Shown: positions 10,488 through 19,665, counted from the first letter of the stretch. The stretch: DNA of 56,035 nucleotides from Alphaproteobacteria bacterium (GCA_005885285.1 VAZG01000414.1:1-56035), one strand, 5' to 3'. Made by a program: numbers and translations. Notes: generated by a model from the sequence alone, not told the origin.

Positions 10488-11708
10488 TCAGTCCCTCTTT
10501 ATCGTGACCAATGTGACGTCATTCTTCAGACTGTTGGCCAGCAAGAAGTTGCCGTCGCGCGTGACTGACGTGTTGCGCACGATGTTGCCGCCGCCCGGGA
10601 TCGCCCAGCTCTGGAATTTTTCGGTCTTGGGATCGAACCGCACGACTGTGTTCGGCGTCGATCCGGATTCGCTGTACCAGATGATGTCGTTGATCGCCGA
10701 GATGCCGTAGGGCTCAGATTTCGGTCCGCTCGGTGACTGCCACTCCGTTACTTTGCCGCTCGAGGGATCGAGACGACCAAGATAACCGCGGGAGTAGTCC
10801 GAGTACCAGACGATGTCGTCGCTGGTGATCGCGATGCGCCGCGGCCGCGACGCCGCGTCAGGCAACGGGTATTCATGAAACTCCATGGTCTTCGGGTCGA
10901 TGCTGCCCACCTTGTTGGAGCCGAACTCGACAAAGAACACCGTACCTTTTGAATTCAATGCCATGCCGTAGGGGCGTGCACCCGCTGTTGGCGGTGTGAG
11001 CAATTTAATCTCGCCGGTCTTCGGGTCGAGACGACCGATCCGGTTGAGGTTCTGCATCGTGAACCAGAGGATCCCACTCTTATCGAAGATCAGCGTGTGC
11101 GGATCGCCCTGCTCTGGGGTCGGGTATTCGGTGACTGCCCCGGTCTTCGGGTCCAGCTTTCCGATCAACGACCCCGTGTTGCCGGTGTACCAGATATTGC
11201 CGTCATTATCCTCCTGCAGGCCGTGCGGTCCAGAGTGCGGTGTCTTGAGATGAAATTCGGTGAATTTGCCGCTTGCCGGATCGAGCCGGCCGAGCACGTT
11301 GGCCAATTGGCCAGTGTACCACAATGAGCCGTCCTTTGCCGCCAATGGGTCGTGCGGCCGAGATCCCGGTGTGGGGACCTGCCACTCTTTGAACGAAACT
11401 TCGGCAGGTCCCGGAATGACCACGCCGTCAGGCTTACCTTTTTCGGGGAAGCTCTTGATCAGGTATGCCTTCAGCGGCTCAATCTGATCCGCCGGCAGCG
11501 GCGCCCCTTGGTTGAGCATCATCCGCAGCACGGTGTTCCAGCCCTCTGCCGTGTAACCCGAGCCCACGCGGCTCAGCAAAGTATGACAGCTGTTGCAGTT
11601 GGCCTCGGCCAACGCCTTGCCGGGTCCGTCGGGCAACTGCTGGCCCATCGCCGGAACCGCGGAGCAGAGCAGCACAGCAGCCAAAATCACGGATGATTGT
11701 TTCGACAT
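10488..11708 (-). CDS. Cytochrome c domain fused to virginiamycin B lyase-like (Vgb/SMP-30) beta-propeller, exported
   Basis: Signal peptide, CNSCH haem c motif, then repeated IGRLDPKTGEI/GKLDPKTGAVTEYPTP blades. Confidence 0.87.
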   Translation of the reverse strand: MSKQSSVILAAVLLCSAVPAMGQQLPDGPGKALAEANCNSCHTLLSRVGSGYTAEGWNTVLRMMLNQGAPLPADQIEPLKAYLIKSFPEKGKPDGVVIPGPAEVSFKEWQVPTPGSRPHDPLAAKDGSLWYTGQLANVLGRLDPASGKFTEFHLKTPHSGPHGLQEDNDGNIWYTGNTGSLIGKLDPKTGAVTEYPTPEQGDPHTLIFDKSGILWFTMQNLNRIGRLDPKTGEIKLLTPPTAGARPYGMALNSKGTVFFVEFGSNKVGSIDPKTMEFHEYPLPDAASRPRRIAITSDDIVWYSDYSRGYLGRLDPSSGKVTEWQSPSGPKSEPYGISAINDIIWYSESGSTPNTVVRFDPKTEKFQSWAIPGGGNIVRNTSVTRDGNFLLANSLKNDVTLVTIKRD

Positions 11709-11942
11709 AATAACTCCCTGAATTTCGCGCTCTATGGTGTCCGTGGCGCAATTGTATTGGACTGGTCAACGTCATCCGCCCTGGGTTGGGCCGCCGAAAG
11801 ACTAGGCCTGCTTTCCTCGCGTGTCAGCCCCTGCCATCCGACATTGTGGGATGTGCAACGCACACTAACTTTCAAATGCTTGGGCGCGCTGCTAAACTTT
11901 ATTTATCGGTCGAAAACTAATGAAAACGCCGAGGGAAACAAC

Positions 11943-12986
11943 ATGACTCCACGCACTGTGACTCCATCGGGGAATCCGCGGGCGCGTCGCGCCGTCATCA
12001 AGGGCGCCGGCCTCGGCCTCGTTGCGGGAATGCTGGCCGGTGCGCTGCCCGCCCGATCGGCTGGCGCAGCGAACGCGGAGGGCGGCGAGATCTGGAGCCG
12101 CGAATACTGGGCCAAGAAGGGCGATGTGCCGTTGTGGATGTTCCGCAAGCGGGTAGGGGCCCCGAAGAAGGGCGAAGCGCCACGGCCGGTGTTGTTCTTC
12201 GTGCACGGCTCGTCCGTCACCTCGCGGGTGTTCGACCTCAACGTGCCGGGCAAGGGCGAATATTCCGTCATGAACGAATTCGCCCGCAACGGCTTCGATT
12301 GCTGGACCATGGATCACGAGAACTACGGCAAGTCGGGGCGCACCTCGGGCAATTCAGACATCGCCAGCGGTGTCGAGGATCTGAAGGCGGCGGTTAAAGT
12401 CGTCGCGCAAGAAACCGGGCGCGAAAAATTCCATTTCCTCGGCGAATCCTCTGGCGCTCTGCGCGCCGGCGCCTACGCCATGGTGGCGCCCGAGCGCATC
12501 GATCGATTGGTGTTCGCAGCCTTCACCTACAAGGGCGAGGGCTCGCCGACCCTGACCAAGCGCGCCGAGCAGCTCGACCATTATCGCTCGCACAACATGC
12601 GTAAACGCGACCGCGATATGATCCGATCGATCGCCACCCGCGACAAGCCGGGCACCAGCGACGTTGCCGCCATCGAGGCGCTGGCAGACGTCGAAATGCA
12701 GTTCGGCGACCAGATCCCGACCGGCACCTATCTCGACATGACCGCCAATCTGCCGGTGGTGCATCCCGACAAGGTGCTGGCGCCGGTGCTGCTGGTGCGC
12801 GGCGAATATGACGGGATCGCCACCGTTGCGGACCTTTGGGATTTTTATAATCAGCTCCCGAACGGCGATCGCCAGTTCGTGATCCTGCCGGGAACCGCAC
12901 ACTCGGTCACGCTCGCCATCAACCGCCAGCTGTTCTGGCACGTGACCCGGGCGTTCCTGACCATGCCGACGCCGATCGCGACGTGA
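11943..12986 (+). CDS. Tat-exported alpha/beta hydrolase
   Basis: RARRAVIKGAGLGLVAGM Tat-like signal; LFFVHGSSVTSRVFD, FHFLGESSGALRAG nucleophile elbow, LVRGEYDGIA, PGTAHSV. Confidence 0.85.
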   Translation: MTPRTVTPSGNPRARRAVIKGAGLGLVAGMLAGALPARSAGAANAEGGEIWSREYWAKKGDVPLWMFRKRVGAPKKGEAPRPVLFFVHGSSVTSRVFDLNVPGKGEYSVMNEFARNGFDCWTMDHENYGKSGRTSGNSDIASGVEDLKAAVKVVAQETGREKFHFLGESSGALRAGAYAMVAPERIDRLVFAAFTYKGEGSPTLTKRAEQLDHYRSHNMRKRDRDMIRSIATRDKPGTSDVAAIEALADVEMQFGDQIPTGTYLDMTANLPVVHPDKVLAPVLLVRGEYDGIATVADLWDFYNQLPNGDRQFVILPGTAHSVTLAINRQLFWHVTRAFLTMPTPIAT

Positions 12987-13081
12987 GAGGCAACGTCTGC
13001 TCGAAAACCTGCAATAGAGCCGGCGCCGATACCAAAGTAGACCATTGGAGGACTGGTTGATTTTGCAATTCGCCTTGGTCG

Positions 13082-13585
13082 TCAAAAATCAAGCTTGACT
13101 TGAACGGCTGCTATACCTGCCTTGGCGCAGGTTTCATCGGCATCGCCTCCCGGCGCACCCGACACTCCAATCGCACCGACCAGCAAGCCGCCTGACTCGA
13201 CGATCACTCCCCCAGCGATAATCACAGCGCCCGGAAGGTTGCGAATGCCCGCCTGCATCATGCCGGGCTGACTGATGGCAAACAGGCTACTCGTGCTGTT
13301 ACGGAAAGTCGCCGCGGTCCAGGCTTTGCCGGAAGCAGTTGGAGGCGTGTGAGGACCAGCGTAGCGATCACGCAGTACCACCTGAATCACGCCGGCGCGA
13401 TCGACAACCGCGACCGCGACCTGATAGCCGCGTTGCTGACAGTCAGCGAGCGCGGCTTCGGCAAGTTCCAGGGCAACCTTGGGAGCCAAGGATTTGTGAG
13501 TCACGAGCGATTCCTCCGCGCGCGTTTCAGCGGCACCGGCAAGAGCGTAGATTGACAACACCACGGCCAGAAATCGAGCGATCAT
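13082..13585 (-). CDS. GlcG/HbpS-family heme-binding-like protein, exported
   Basis: ALAEAALADCQQRGYQVAVAVVDRAGVIQVVLRDRYAGPHTPPTASGKAWTAATF...GGVIVESGGLLVGAIGVSGAPGGDADETCAKAG. Confidence 0.88.
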   Translation of the reverse strand: MIARFLAVVLSIYALAGAAETRAEESLVTHKSLAPKVALELAEAALADCQQRGYQVAVAVVDRAGVIQVVLRDRYAGPHTPPTASGKAWTAATFRNSTSSLFAISQPGMMQAGIRNLPGAVIIAGGVIVESGGLLVGAIGVSGAPGGDADETCAKAGIAAVQVKLDF

Positions 13586-13776
13586 AGCGGGGATTCCGTT
13601 TGACTGTGAGAATAGCGCCGATGCTAAGGTTTCTCGTGCAGACAACCAACCACTCGTTTTCCGAACACCTACGATTTCTGCCACCCGCGGTCCGATGGGA
13701 AAGACGGGATATGTCCCGTCCACTACGCCTCGAATCGCTTTTTTGTGAAGAATTGCCGACAGACGCTGGCGTTCTG

Positions 13777-14208
13777 TCACTTGTTCACGACGACCATCAG
13801 CGGCTTGTCTTTGGCGGCTCTGCTGTGCACCACCAGCGCCTTAGCCATTGTGCTGATACTCTCATTGCGCGCGAGGTGGACGAGATCGGCTGTAATAATC
13901 CTGGCTTCGCCGGCCTTCAACGACGCCTTCCCCGCTCCTTCGATTTCCACGACGAGGCTTCCCTCGATCACGTGGAGTAGTTCTTGCGCACCTGGATGCA
14001 TGTGCCATGGAGCGGCAGTGTTGGGCCCGAAGTCGACAACACTGCCGACGGTTTCCTGAACCGCCTGGCCTTGGCCTTCCAGATCTTTTCGCAGGATCTG
14101 GATCAGTTGCGGCCCTGCTTGGCCCTGTGCCCACGCGACCTTCGACATCAATGGGGCGGTTACAACGATTCCGGTGAGGTGAAGCAATTCACGGCGGATG
14201 AGTTCCAC
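13777..14208 (-). CDS. Cupin domain protein, exported
   Basis: GTG start after AGGAGGAA; TAAPWHMHPGAQELLHVIEGSLVVEIEGAGKASLKAGEA; alternative ATG at 14244. Confidence 0.78.
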   Translation of the reverse strand: MELIRRELLHLTGIVVTAPLMSKVAWAQGQAGPQLIQILRKDLEGQGQAVQETVGSVVDFGPNTAAPWHMHPGAQELLHVIEGSLVVEIEGAGKASLKAGEARIITADLVHLARNESISTMAKALVVHSRAAKDKPLMVVVNK

Positions 14209-14474
14209 ATCTTCCTCCTGAATTGGCGACTTTCGATCACGCATGTTTGTTTGTGTTTCGCATTCGAGGGTGAACCCCGTGCATGAGGGTAAACTCCCGG
14301 GAGCCGATACCGCCACGCGGCTATCGAAGAGCGAGAGGCTATCCTCGACACCAATTCTCATAAGATCAGCGGCGCCAAGGAGCCGCGACGGAGAAGTCTT
14401 GGTCTGGTCAATGATCGTGTCTCATGGTGGGTCTCGGTCCTTGCAGTCGAACAGATCAGGGAATATCTTTCGAT

Positions 14475-14552
14475 TGGGGTAATGCAGGCACCCCATCAGA
14501 CGCTCGCCGTCCAAGTTCTGCGCAATACTCGTTGTGTCGAGGAAATTGCGCA
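14475..14552 (+). promoter_or_regulatory. Candidate structured leader RNA, copy A (three hairpins, last one over SD/start codon)
   Basis: TGGGGT-AATGCAGGC-ACCCCA; GACG-CTCGC-CGTC; TGCGCAAT..CTCG..CGAG(GAA)..ATTGCGCA ending at the A of ATG; repeated at 17692. Confidence 0.7.
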
Positions 14553-16714
14553 TGGACCGAGCATTCCAATTGGTCCCTCCAGGTCCCCCAATCCAACGAA
14601 ATGCGCAGCTTCCGGCTGAGAGTGGGCGCGCCTCCGGACAAGCAGACGATCAAGTTCTGCTTCGAGTGGATTCGATCAACAAGCGATATGCTGATGAAGT
14701 GGTGCTCGCGGATGTCGCCTTCGACATCCAGGCAGGCGAGATCATCGGCATCATCGGTCCGAACGGCGCCGGCAAGACAACCCTGCTTGAGGTCCTCGCG
14801 GGCACTGTCCCTGCGGAATCGAGCGATGTTCAATGGCTCGGCAGACCGTTGCCGTCGTCGCGCCGACGAGAAGCCATCTTCTACCTGCCCGATGGCGTGC
14901 GGCCTTATCAGGACCAACTGGTTACTCGGGTTTTATCGTTCTTTGCCGATGTCTATCGAAGACCGGCCGACGAGGTTACGAGTACAATTGAAGCAGTAAG
15001 ATTGACGCCGGTTCTTAGCAAGCGCGTAAATTCGCTGTCGAAGGGCTACGGCCGAAGGCTGATGTTGGCGCTGGGACTGCTCGCGCCGCACCCGCTGCTT
15101 CTCATGGACGAACCGTTCGACGGTTTCGATCTTCGGCAGACCAGCGAGATCGTCGGCGTGCTGCGCAAAGAGGTCTCCAAGGGCCGGACGCTTGCCCTTG
15201 CAATCCATCAATTGCTGGATGCTGAGCGAGTCTGCGACCGCTTCATTCTTCTTGCCGACGGCCACGTTCGCGGTGTGGGAACGCTCAATGATCTTCGCGA
15301 AGGAACGGGGCTCACGAGTGGAAGCCTGGAGGATATCTTTCTTGCCCTACCTGAGACGTTCCAGATTCAAAAGGCTCGACTGCGGCCGCTGCTCGTCAAG
15401 GAGCTATGGGAGATCCTCGGTGGCCGGGCGCTGTGGACGATGCTGGTCCTGATGTGTCCTCTGGTCGGCTACAGCTTCTTCCAAGCTGTTTCGCTATATG
15501 GCGAGGCGAGCGCGGCCGGACTGCAATCGCCGGTCCTTGCCAGCAGTCTGTCGCCATTGGACGGCATTTTGGTGCCCACGCTTGGGGCTTCCTACGTTGC
15601 CGTCACGCTTTTATTTCCTTTTGTCGCAATTCGCGTGCTCGGCCAGGAAAAGGAATCGGGAGCACTGCGTCTTCTGGTCCAGATGCCTTATCGCTCCTCT
15701 ACCTTGATTGCAGCGAAGCTGGCGGCGGTTCTTGTAGCGTGGGTGTTTTCAAGCATCCCCGCATTTTCGGCGCTGGTTATCTGGCGACTGTTTGGTGGGC
15801 ACTTGTTTGCTCCGGAAACGCTGAACCTTCTTTTTGGACACCTGCTCTATGGTTTGCTTGTCGGAGCCATCGCATTGTTTGCTGCGTCGGTTTCCGAAAG
15901 TGCGGCGACGGCGGCTATCGTTACGCTTGCGTTCACGATCGGCTCGTGGGTGCTGGATTTTACCGTAGCCGGTCATCCCGGCCTTCTCGAATTGGTCGCA
16001 AATCTGTCGCTGACCCAGGTGTTGCATACCTTCGAGCAGGGTCAGTTGTCACTTGGTCTCGTCGCGGGAATTGGTACGGCCGCGTGCGGTTTCGCGGCGC
16101 TCGCGACCGTTTGGCTGCCGCCGGGCGTTCATGTCCGCAATAAGCTCGTTGGCTCAATAGCGTGCGTCCTTGCGGCGGCGATCGTTCTTGGCTTGGCGAC
16201 CCAGATCAGGTTCTCGATCGATGTCACCGAGGATCAGCGCAACTCGTTTCCAGTGGCCGACCAGCGCGTGCTCGCATCATTGGCGGGGCCGCTGGTCGTG
16301 ACGGTTCATCTGGCGCCGGAAGACCCCCGATACGCTGATCTGCAGCGCAACGTGCTCGCGAAACTGGAACGGGTGCTACCGAATATTTCCGTCGGTCTAG
16401 CGGGCGGACGGCAAAGTGTCGCGACCAATGCCGGCGACGACCGCTATGGCGAGGTCGAATACAATTACGACGGTCGATCAGACATCAGCCGCTCGACCAG
16501 TCCTCGCGAGATTCTCCCCCTGTTGTACGGTCTTGCGGACGTCAGTCGCCCTGCACCAGCCCCGGGTGGTGACTATCCGGGCTATCCGCTGGTTATCCGC
16601 GGAGAGGTCGCTCTTCTCTGGTTTTTTGGTGGGCTTCCGCTCTGTATCGCGCTCGGTTGGTGGTGGAGCCGCCGTCTCCCAATCGACTACCGTAAGCTCC
16701 AAAAGGAGGCATAG
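14552..16714 (+). CDS. ABC transporter: ATPase + permease + GldG-like auxiliary domain in one polypeptide
   Basis: IIGPNGAGKTTLL, LSKGYGRRLMLALGLL, LLLMDEPFDG; multi-TM segment; then IRFSIDVTEDQRNSFPVADQRVLASLAGPLVVTVHLAPEDPRY and a C-terminal TM. Confidence 0.85.
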   Translation: MDRAFQLVPPGPPIQRNAQLPAESGRASGQADDQVLLRVDSINKRYADEVVLADVAFDIQAGEIIGIIGPNGAGKTTLLEVLAGTVPAESSDVQWLGRPLPSSRRREAIFYLPDGVRPYQDQLVTRVLSFFADVYRRPADEVTSTIEAVRLTPVLSKRVNSLSKGYGRRLMLALGLLAPHPLLLMDEPFDGFDLRQTSEIVGVLRKEVSKGRTLALAIHQLLDAERVCDRFILLADGHVRGVGTLNDLREGTGLTSGSLEDIFLALPETFQIQKARLRPLLVKELWEILGGRALWTMLVLMCPLVGYSFFQAVSLYGEASAAGLQSPVLASSLSPLDGILVPTLGASYVAVTLLFPFVAIRVLGQEKESGALRLLVQMPYRSSTLIAAKLAAVLVAWVFSSIPAFSALVIWRLFGGHLFAPETLNLLFGHLLYGLLVGAIALFAASVSESAATAAIVTLAFTIGSWVLDFTVAGHPGLLELVANLSLTQVLHTFEQGQLSLGLVAGIGTAACGFAALATVWLPPGVHVRNKLVGSIACVLAAAIVLGLATQIRFSIDVTEDQRNSFPVADQRVLASLAGPLVVTVHLAPEDPRYADLQRNVLAKLERVLPNISVGLAGGRQSVATNAGDDRYGEVEYNYDGRSDISRSTSPREILPLLYGLADVSRPAPAPGGDYPGYPLVIRGEVALLWFFGGLPLCIALGWWWSRRLPIDYRKLQKEA

Positions 16715-16716
16715 CC

Positions 16717-17442
16717 ATGAACATCAGTAAAAGCATCAGAGCCGTTACTGTCTCGGCTCTTGGCTTCGCCCTGTTGGTACTACCCGCCGCTGCGCAGCAG
16801 CCGACTAGGATCGACCTTTCCAGCGAGACAGTTGGTGCGGATCCAAAGTCACTCGTAGCCGTCGTTGGCATTTGGCGGATCGAAAGCGAAGGCGGGAAAA
16901 ACGTCCTGGCCGTCGACGGCAGGCAATGGAAAGAGGGGCAATCCTCCGCCGGCATCGCCGACAAGGCAAGAGCGCTTTACGGCGAGCGCTATGCCGAGTT
17001 TCTCGATCGGGTTCAGGCCTATGCCTACTTCCCCTACACGGTCGCCAAAGACGTGCAGGATTTCCGAGGCGGTGAGATCACGGTGCGGTTCGAGGGATTG
17101 TCGGGCCGCATCGATCAGGGAGCCGGCATATTGTTCAATCTGAAGCCGAATGGCGACTACCTGGCACTTCGCGCGAACTGTCTCGAGAACAATCTTGTTC
17201 TCTGGAAATTCGAAAAAGGCAAAAGATCATCGGTAGCCTGGGTTCGGAATGTGCCGACCGCCAGCAAGCGATGGCATGACCTCAAAGTCCGGATAGCCGG
17301 CACCAAGGTTGAAGGTTATCTCGATGGCAAGCTCTATCTGGAGCACACACTTTCCGATGCCGTGTCCGGTCGGATTGGTCTTTGGTCAAAAGCGGACAGC
17401 TACATGCGCTTCTCTGACTACACGGCGACTTCAGCCAATTGA
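16717..17442 (+). CDS. Exported LamG/concanavalin-like (DUF1080-type) protein
   Basis: Signal peptide; VRFEGLSGRIDQGAGILFNLKPNGDYLALRANCLENNLVLWKFEKGKRSS...WHDLKVRIAGTKVEGYLDGKLYLEHTL. Confidence 0.72.
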   Translation: MNISKSIRAVTVSALGFALLVLPAAAQQPTRIDLSSETVGADPKSLVAVVGIWRIESEGGKNVLAVDGRQWKEGQSSAGIADKARALYGERYAEFLDRVQAYAYFPYTVAKDVQDFRGGEITVRFEGLSGRIDQGAGILFNLKPNGDYLALRANCLENNLVLWKFEKGKRSSVAWVRNVPTASKRWHDLKVRIAGTKVEGYLDGKLYLEHTLSDAVSGRIGLWSKADSYMRFSDYTATSAN

Positions 17443-17691
17443 CCTGCACAGCACTGGGTGAACGGGGAACCAGTCAAATCCAGCCGATGAACTAACGCCC
17501 GTACACCGCATAGCCGTGCCGGTTTCACCCTGACAAGGCGACTGGCTTTGTTCCCTCGACGATAAGGCCTTCGGCAGAGCAAGCCGCTCTAAATCCGCGG
17601 TTCAATCCAAAATCCGCACGAATTTGTGACTGCTGTACCGGACGATTTGTTCCCTCTTGCGTCCGAACCGGGGACTCACTAAAAACCCTGC

Positions 17692-17769
17692 CGGGGAAAT
17701 GCAGACTCCCCGTTAGACGGTTCGCGTCCAAGCTCTGCGCGTCACTCGATTAGTCGAGGAGATTGCGCA
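17692..17769 (+). promoter_or_regulatory. Candidate structured leader RNA, copy B
   Basis: CGGGGA-AATGCAGAC-TCCCCG; GACG-GTTCG-CGTC; TGCGC..CTCGA-TTAG-TCGAG(GAG)..GCGCA ending at the A of ATG. Confidence 0.7.
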
Positions 17770-18575
17770 TGGACGATCGTAACCGCTCGATTCCCGCAGA
17801 TGTCCTTTATGCACGGCTTGGCTCGGAAGCGGCGCCGATCATTGTCGACGTGCGACCGGACGCCGACTTTGTTGGCGCCGAGAGCCTTGTGACCGCAGCG
17901 TTTCATCGCTCGCCGGACGCCGTCGAACAGTGGCGATCGGAGTTGCCGAGCGGACGCCAGGTCGTCACCTACTGCAGCCACGGACGCGACGTCAGCCAAG
18001 GCGTCGCCGCCGCATTGCGCCTGATGGGAGTGGAGGCGAATTTTCTGGAAGGCGGCCTCGGCAATTGGATCGAGCAGGGACTGCCGACGCGCCGCAACAT
18101 CGGCGCCAGTCCCAGCAAGTGGGTGACGCGAGAACGCCCGAAGATCGACCGTATTGCCTGCCCCTGGCTGATCCGTCGCTTCATCGATCCCCGTGCAGAA
18201 TTCGTCTACGTCCCGAAGGATCAGGTTGTTGCCGTTGCGCTGCGGACGGGTGGGACGCCCTACGACATCGACGGGGTGGAATTCACGCACGAGGGTGAGC
18301 GTTGCTCGTTCGATACCATCCTGCGCATCTACGACATTAATGACGCGGCGCTCGATCATCTGGCGACGATCGTCCGGGGCGCCGATACCTCGCGGCACGA
18401 TCTAAGCCCTCAATGCGGTGGCCTGTTTGCGATCTCCCTCGGCCTCTCGGCGAACTTCCCGGATGACCATGAAATGCTCAAGCACGGCATGGTCATGTAC
18501 GACGCGCTCTACACGTGGTGCCGCTCTCTGCAAGCCGAGACGCATAATTGGCCCGCGCGCGCCGTCGGAGCTTGA
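17769..18575 (+). CDS. chrB: Rhodanese domain fused to ChrB-like chromate resistance domain
   Basis: IIVDVRPDADF...VVTYCSHGRDVSQGVAAALRLMG rhodanese, then ERPKIDRIACPWLIRRFIDPRAEFVYVPKDQV...ISLGLSANFPDDHEMLKHGMVMYDALYTWCR. Confidence 0.88.
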   Translation: MDDRNRSIPADVLYARLGSEAAPIIVDVRPDADFVGAESLVTAAFHRSPDAVEQWRSELPSGRQVVTYCSHGRDVSQGVAAALRLMGVEANFLEGGLGNWIEQGLPTRRNIGASPSKWVTRERPKIDRIACPWLIRRFIDPRAEFVYVPKDQVVAVALRTGGTPYDIDGVEFTHEGERCSFDTILRIYDINDAALDHLATIVRGADTSRHDLSPQCGGLFAISLGLSANFPDDHEMLKHGMVMYDALYTWCRSLQAETHNWPARAVGA

Positions 18576-18736
18576 TGATGCCGCAGCGAAGCTACTCGAC
18601 ATCGAGACGTCCAGGCATTTCTCGTGTGGTCCTGGTTGCCGCGTTCATCTTTCGGGCTGTCAACACAAGGAGGATCCCTCGAGATAAAGAGACAACAAGA
18701 ACCAAGGCTTAAACCCATCCAAAGGAGGACCGAACA

Positions 18737-19624
18737 ATGCGCAACTTGTATGGAATTGCGGCTTCGATGTTCCTGGCCGTGTTGGTCACATCCGCGCGTG
18801 CACAAGAAGTCGACTGGCAGAAGGTCGACGACGCATTCGGCAGAAAGCCGGCCGTGTCGGGTGATGTGCACCGCTATGGCTTTCCGCGTACCGATCTCAC
18901 CGTGACGCTCGACGGCGTCACCATCAAGCCGGCGCTGGCACTTGGCGGCTGGCTTGCGTTCAAGCCGATGCACGGGGAAGCCATGGTCATGGGCGACCTC
19001 GTGCTGCTCGAGACCGAGGTCAATCCCGTGATGCTCAAGCTGATCGAAAGCGGTCTTGAGGTCACCGCGGTCCACAATCACCTGCTGCGGGCGAACCCCG
19101 AGACCTTCTACCTGCATGTTGGCGGCCATGGCGACGCGGCGAAGATGGCAGCCGCGATTCGCGAGGCTCTCGCGGCAAGCAAGACGCCACCAGCGACGCC
19201 GGCCGCAACCCCACCACCGGCGGTCGATCTCGACACGGCGCAGCTCGATCAGATCATCGGGGTAAAGGGACAGCCGAACGGCGGAGTGTATCAATTTGCC
19301 GTGCCGCGCCGAGATCCGGTGACGGAAAATGGCATGCCGCTCAGTCCGGCCGGCCCCTTAGGCCTGGCAAACGGTTTCGGATTCCAGCCGACCGGCAACG
19401 GCAAGGCCGCGATTACCGGCGACCTGGTTTTGACCGGCGACGAAGTCAATCCGGTGGTCAAGGCGTTGCGGGAGAACGGAATAGACGTGACTGCGATCCA
19501 CAGCCACATGCTGGATGAGCAGCCGCGGCTGTTCTTCCTGCATTTCTGGGCCAACGACGACGCACTCAAACTCGCCAGGGGAATGCGCGCCGCGCTCGAC
19601 AAGACGGCAACCGCCAAGAGCTAA
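18737..19624 (+). CDS. Exported protein with two tandem DUF1259 (LppY/LpqO-like) domains
   Basis: Two homologous halves: VTAVHNHLLRANPETFYLHVGGHGDAAKMAAAIREAL and VTAIHSHMLDEQPRLFFLHFWANDDALKLARGMRAAL. Confidence 0.85.
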   Translation: MRNLYGIAASMFLAVLVTSARAQEVDWQKVDDAFGRKPAVSGDVHRYGFPRTDLTVTLDGVTIKPALALGGWLAFKPMHGEAMVMGDLVLLETEVNPVMLKLIESGLEVTAVHNHLLRANPETFYLHVGGHGDAAKMAAAIREALAASKTPPATPAATPPPAVDLDTAQLDQIIGVKGQPNGGVYQFAVPRRDPVTENGMPLSPAGPLGLANGFGFQPTGNGKAAITGDLVLTGDEVNPVVKALRENGIDVTAIHSHMLDEQPRLFFLHFWANDDALKLARGMRAALDKTATAKS

Positions 19625-19665
19625 CGTCTAGCTAAGGTCTGGCTCCAAACAGAGAGGATAGTTTC

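Noticed and set aside
14481-17774. Leader copies as an ordinary mobile REP-type repeat
   Set aside because: Both copies are in the same orientation, end precisely at start codons, and contain SD-covering hairpins with compensatory changes, unlike the palindromic repeats at 36967, 37739 and 54745.
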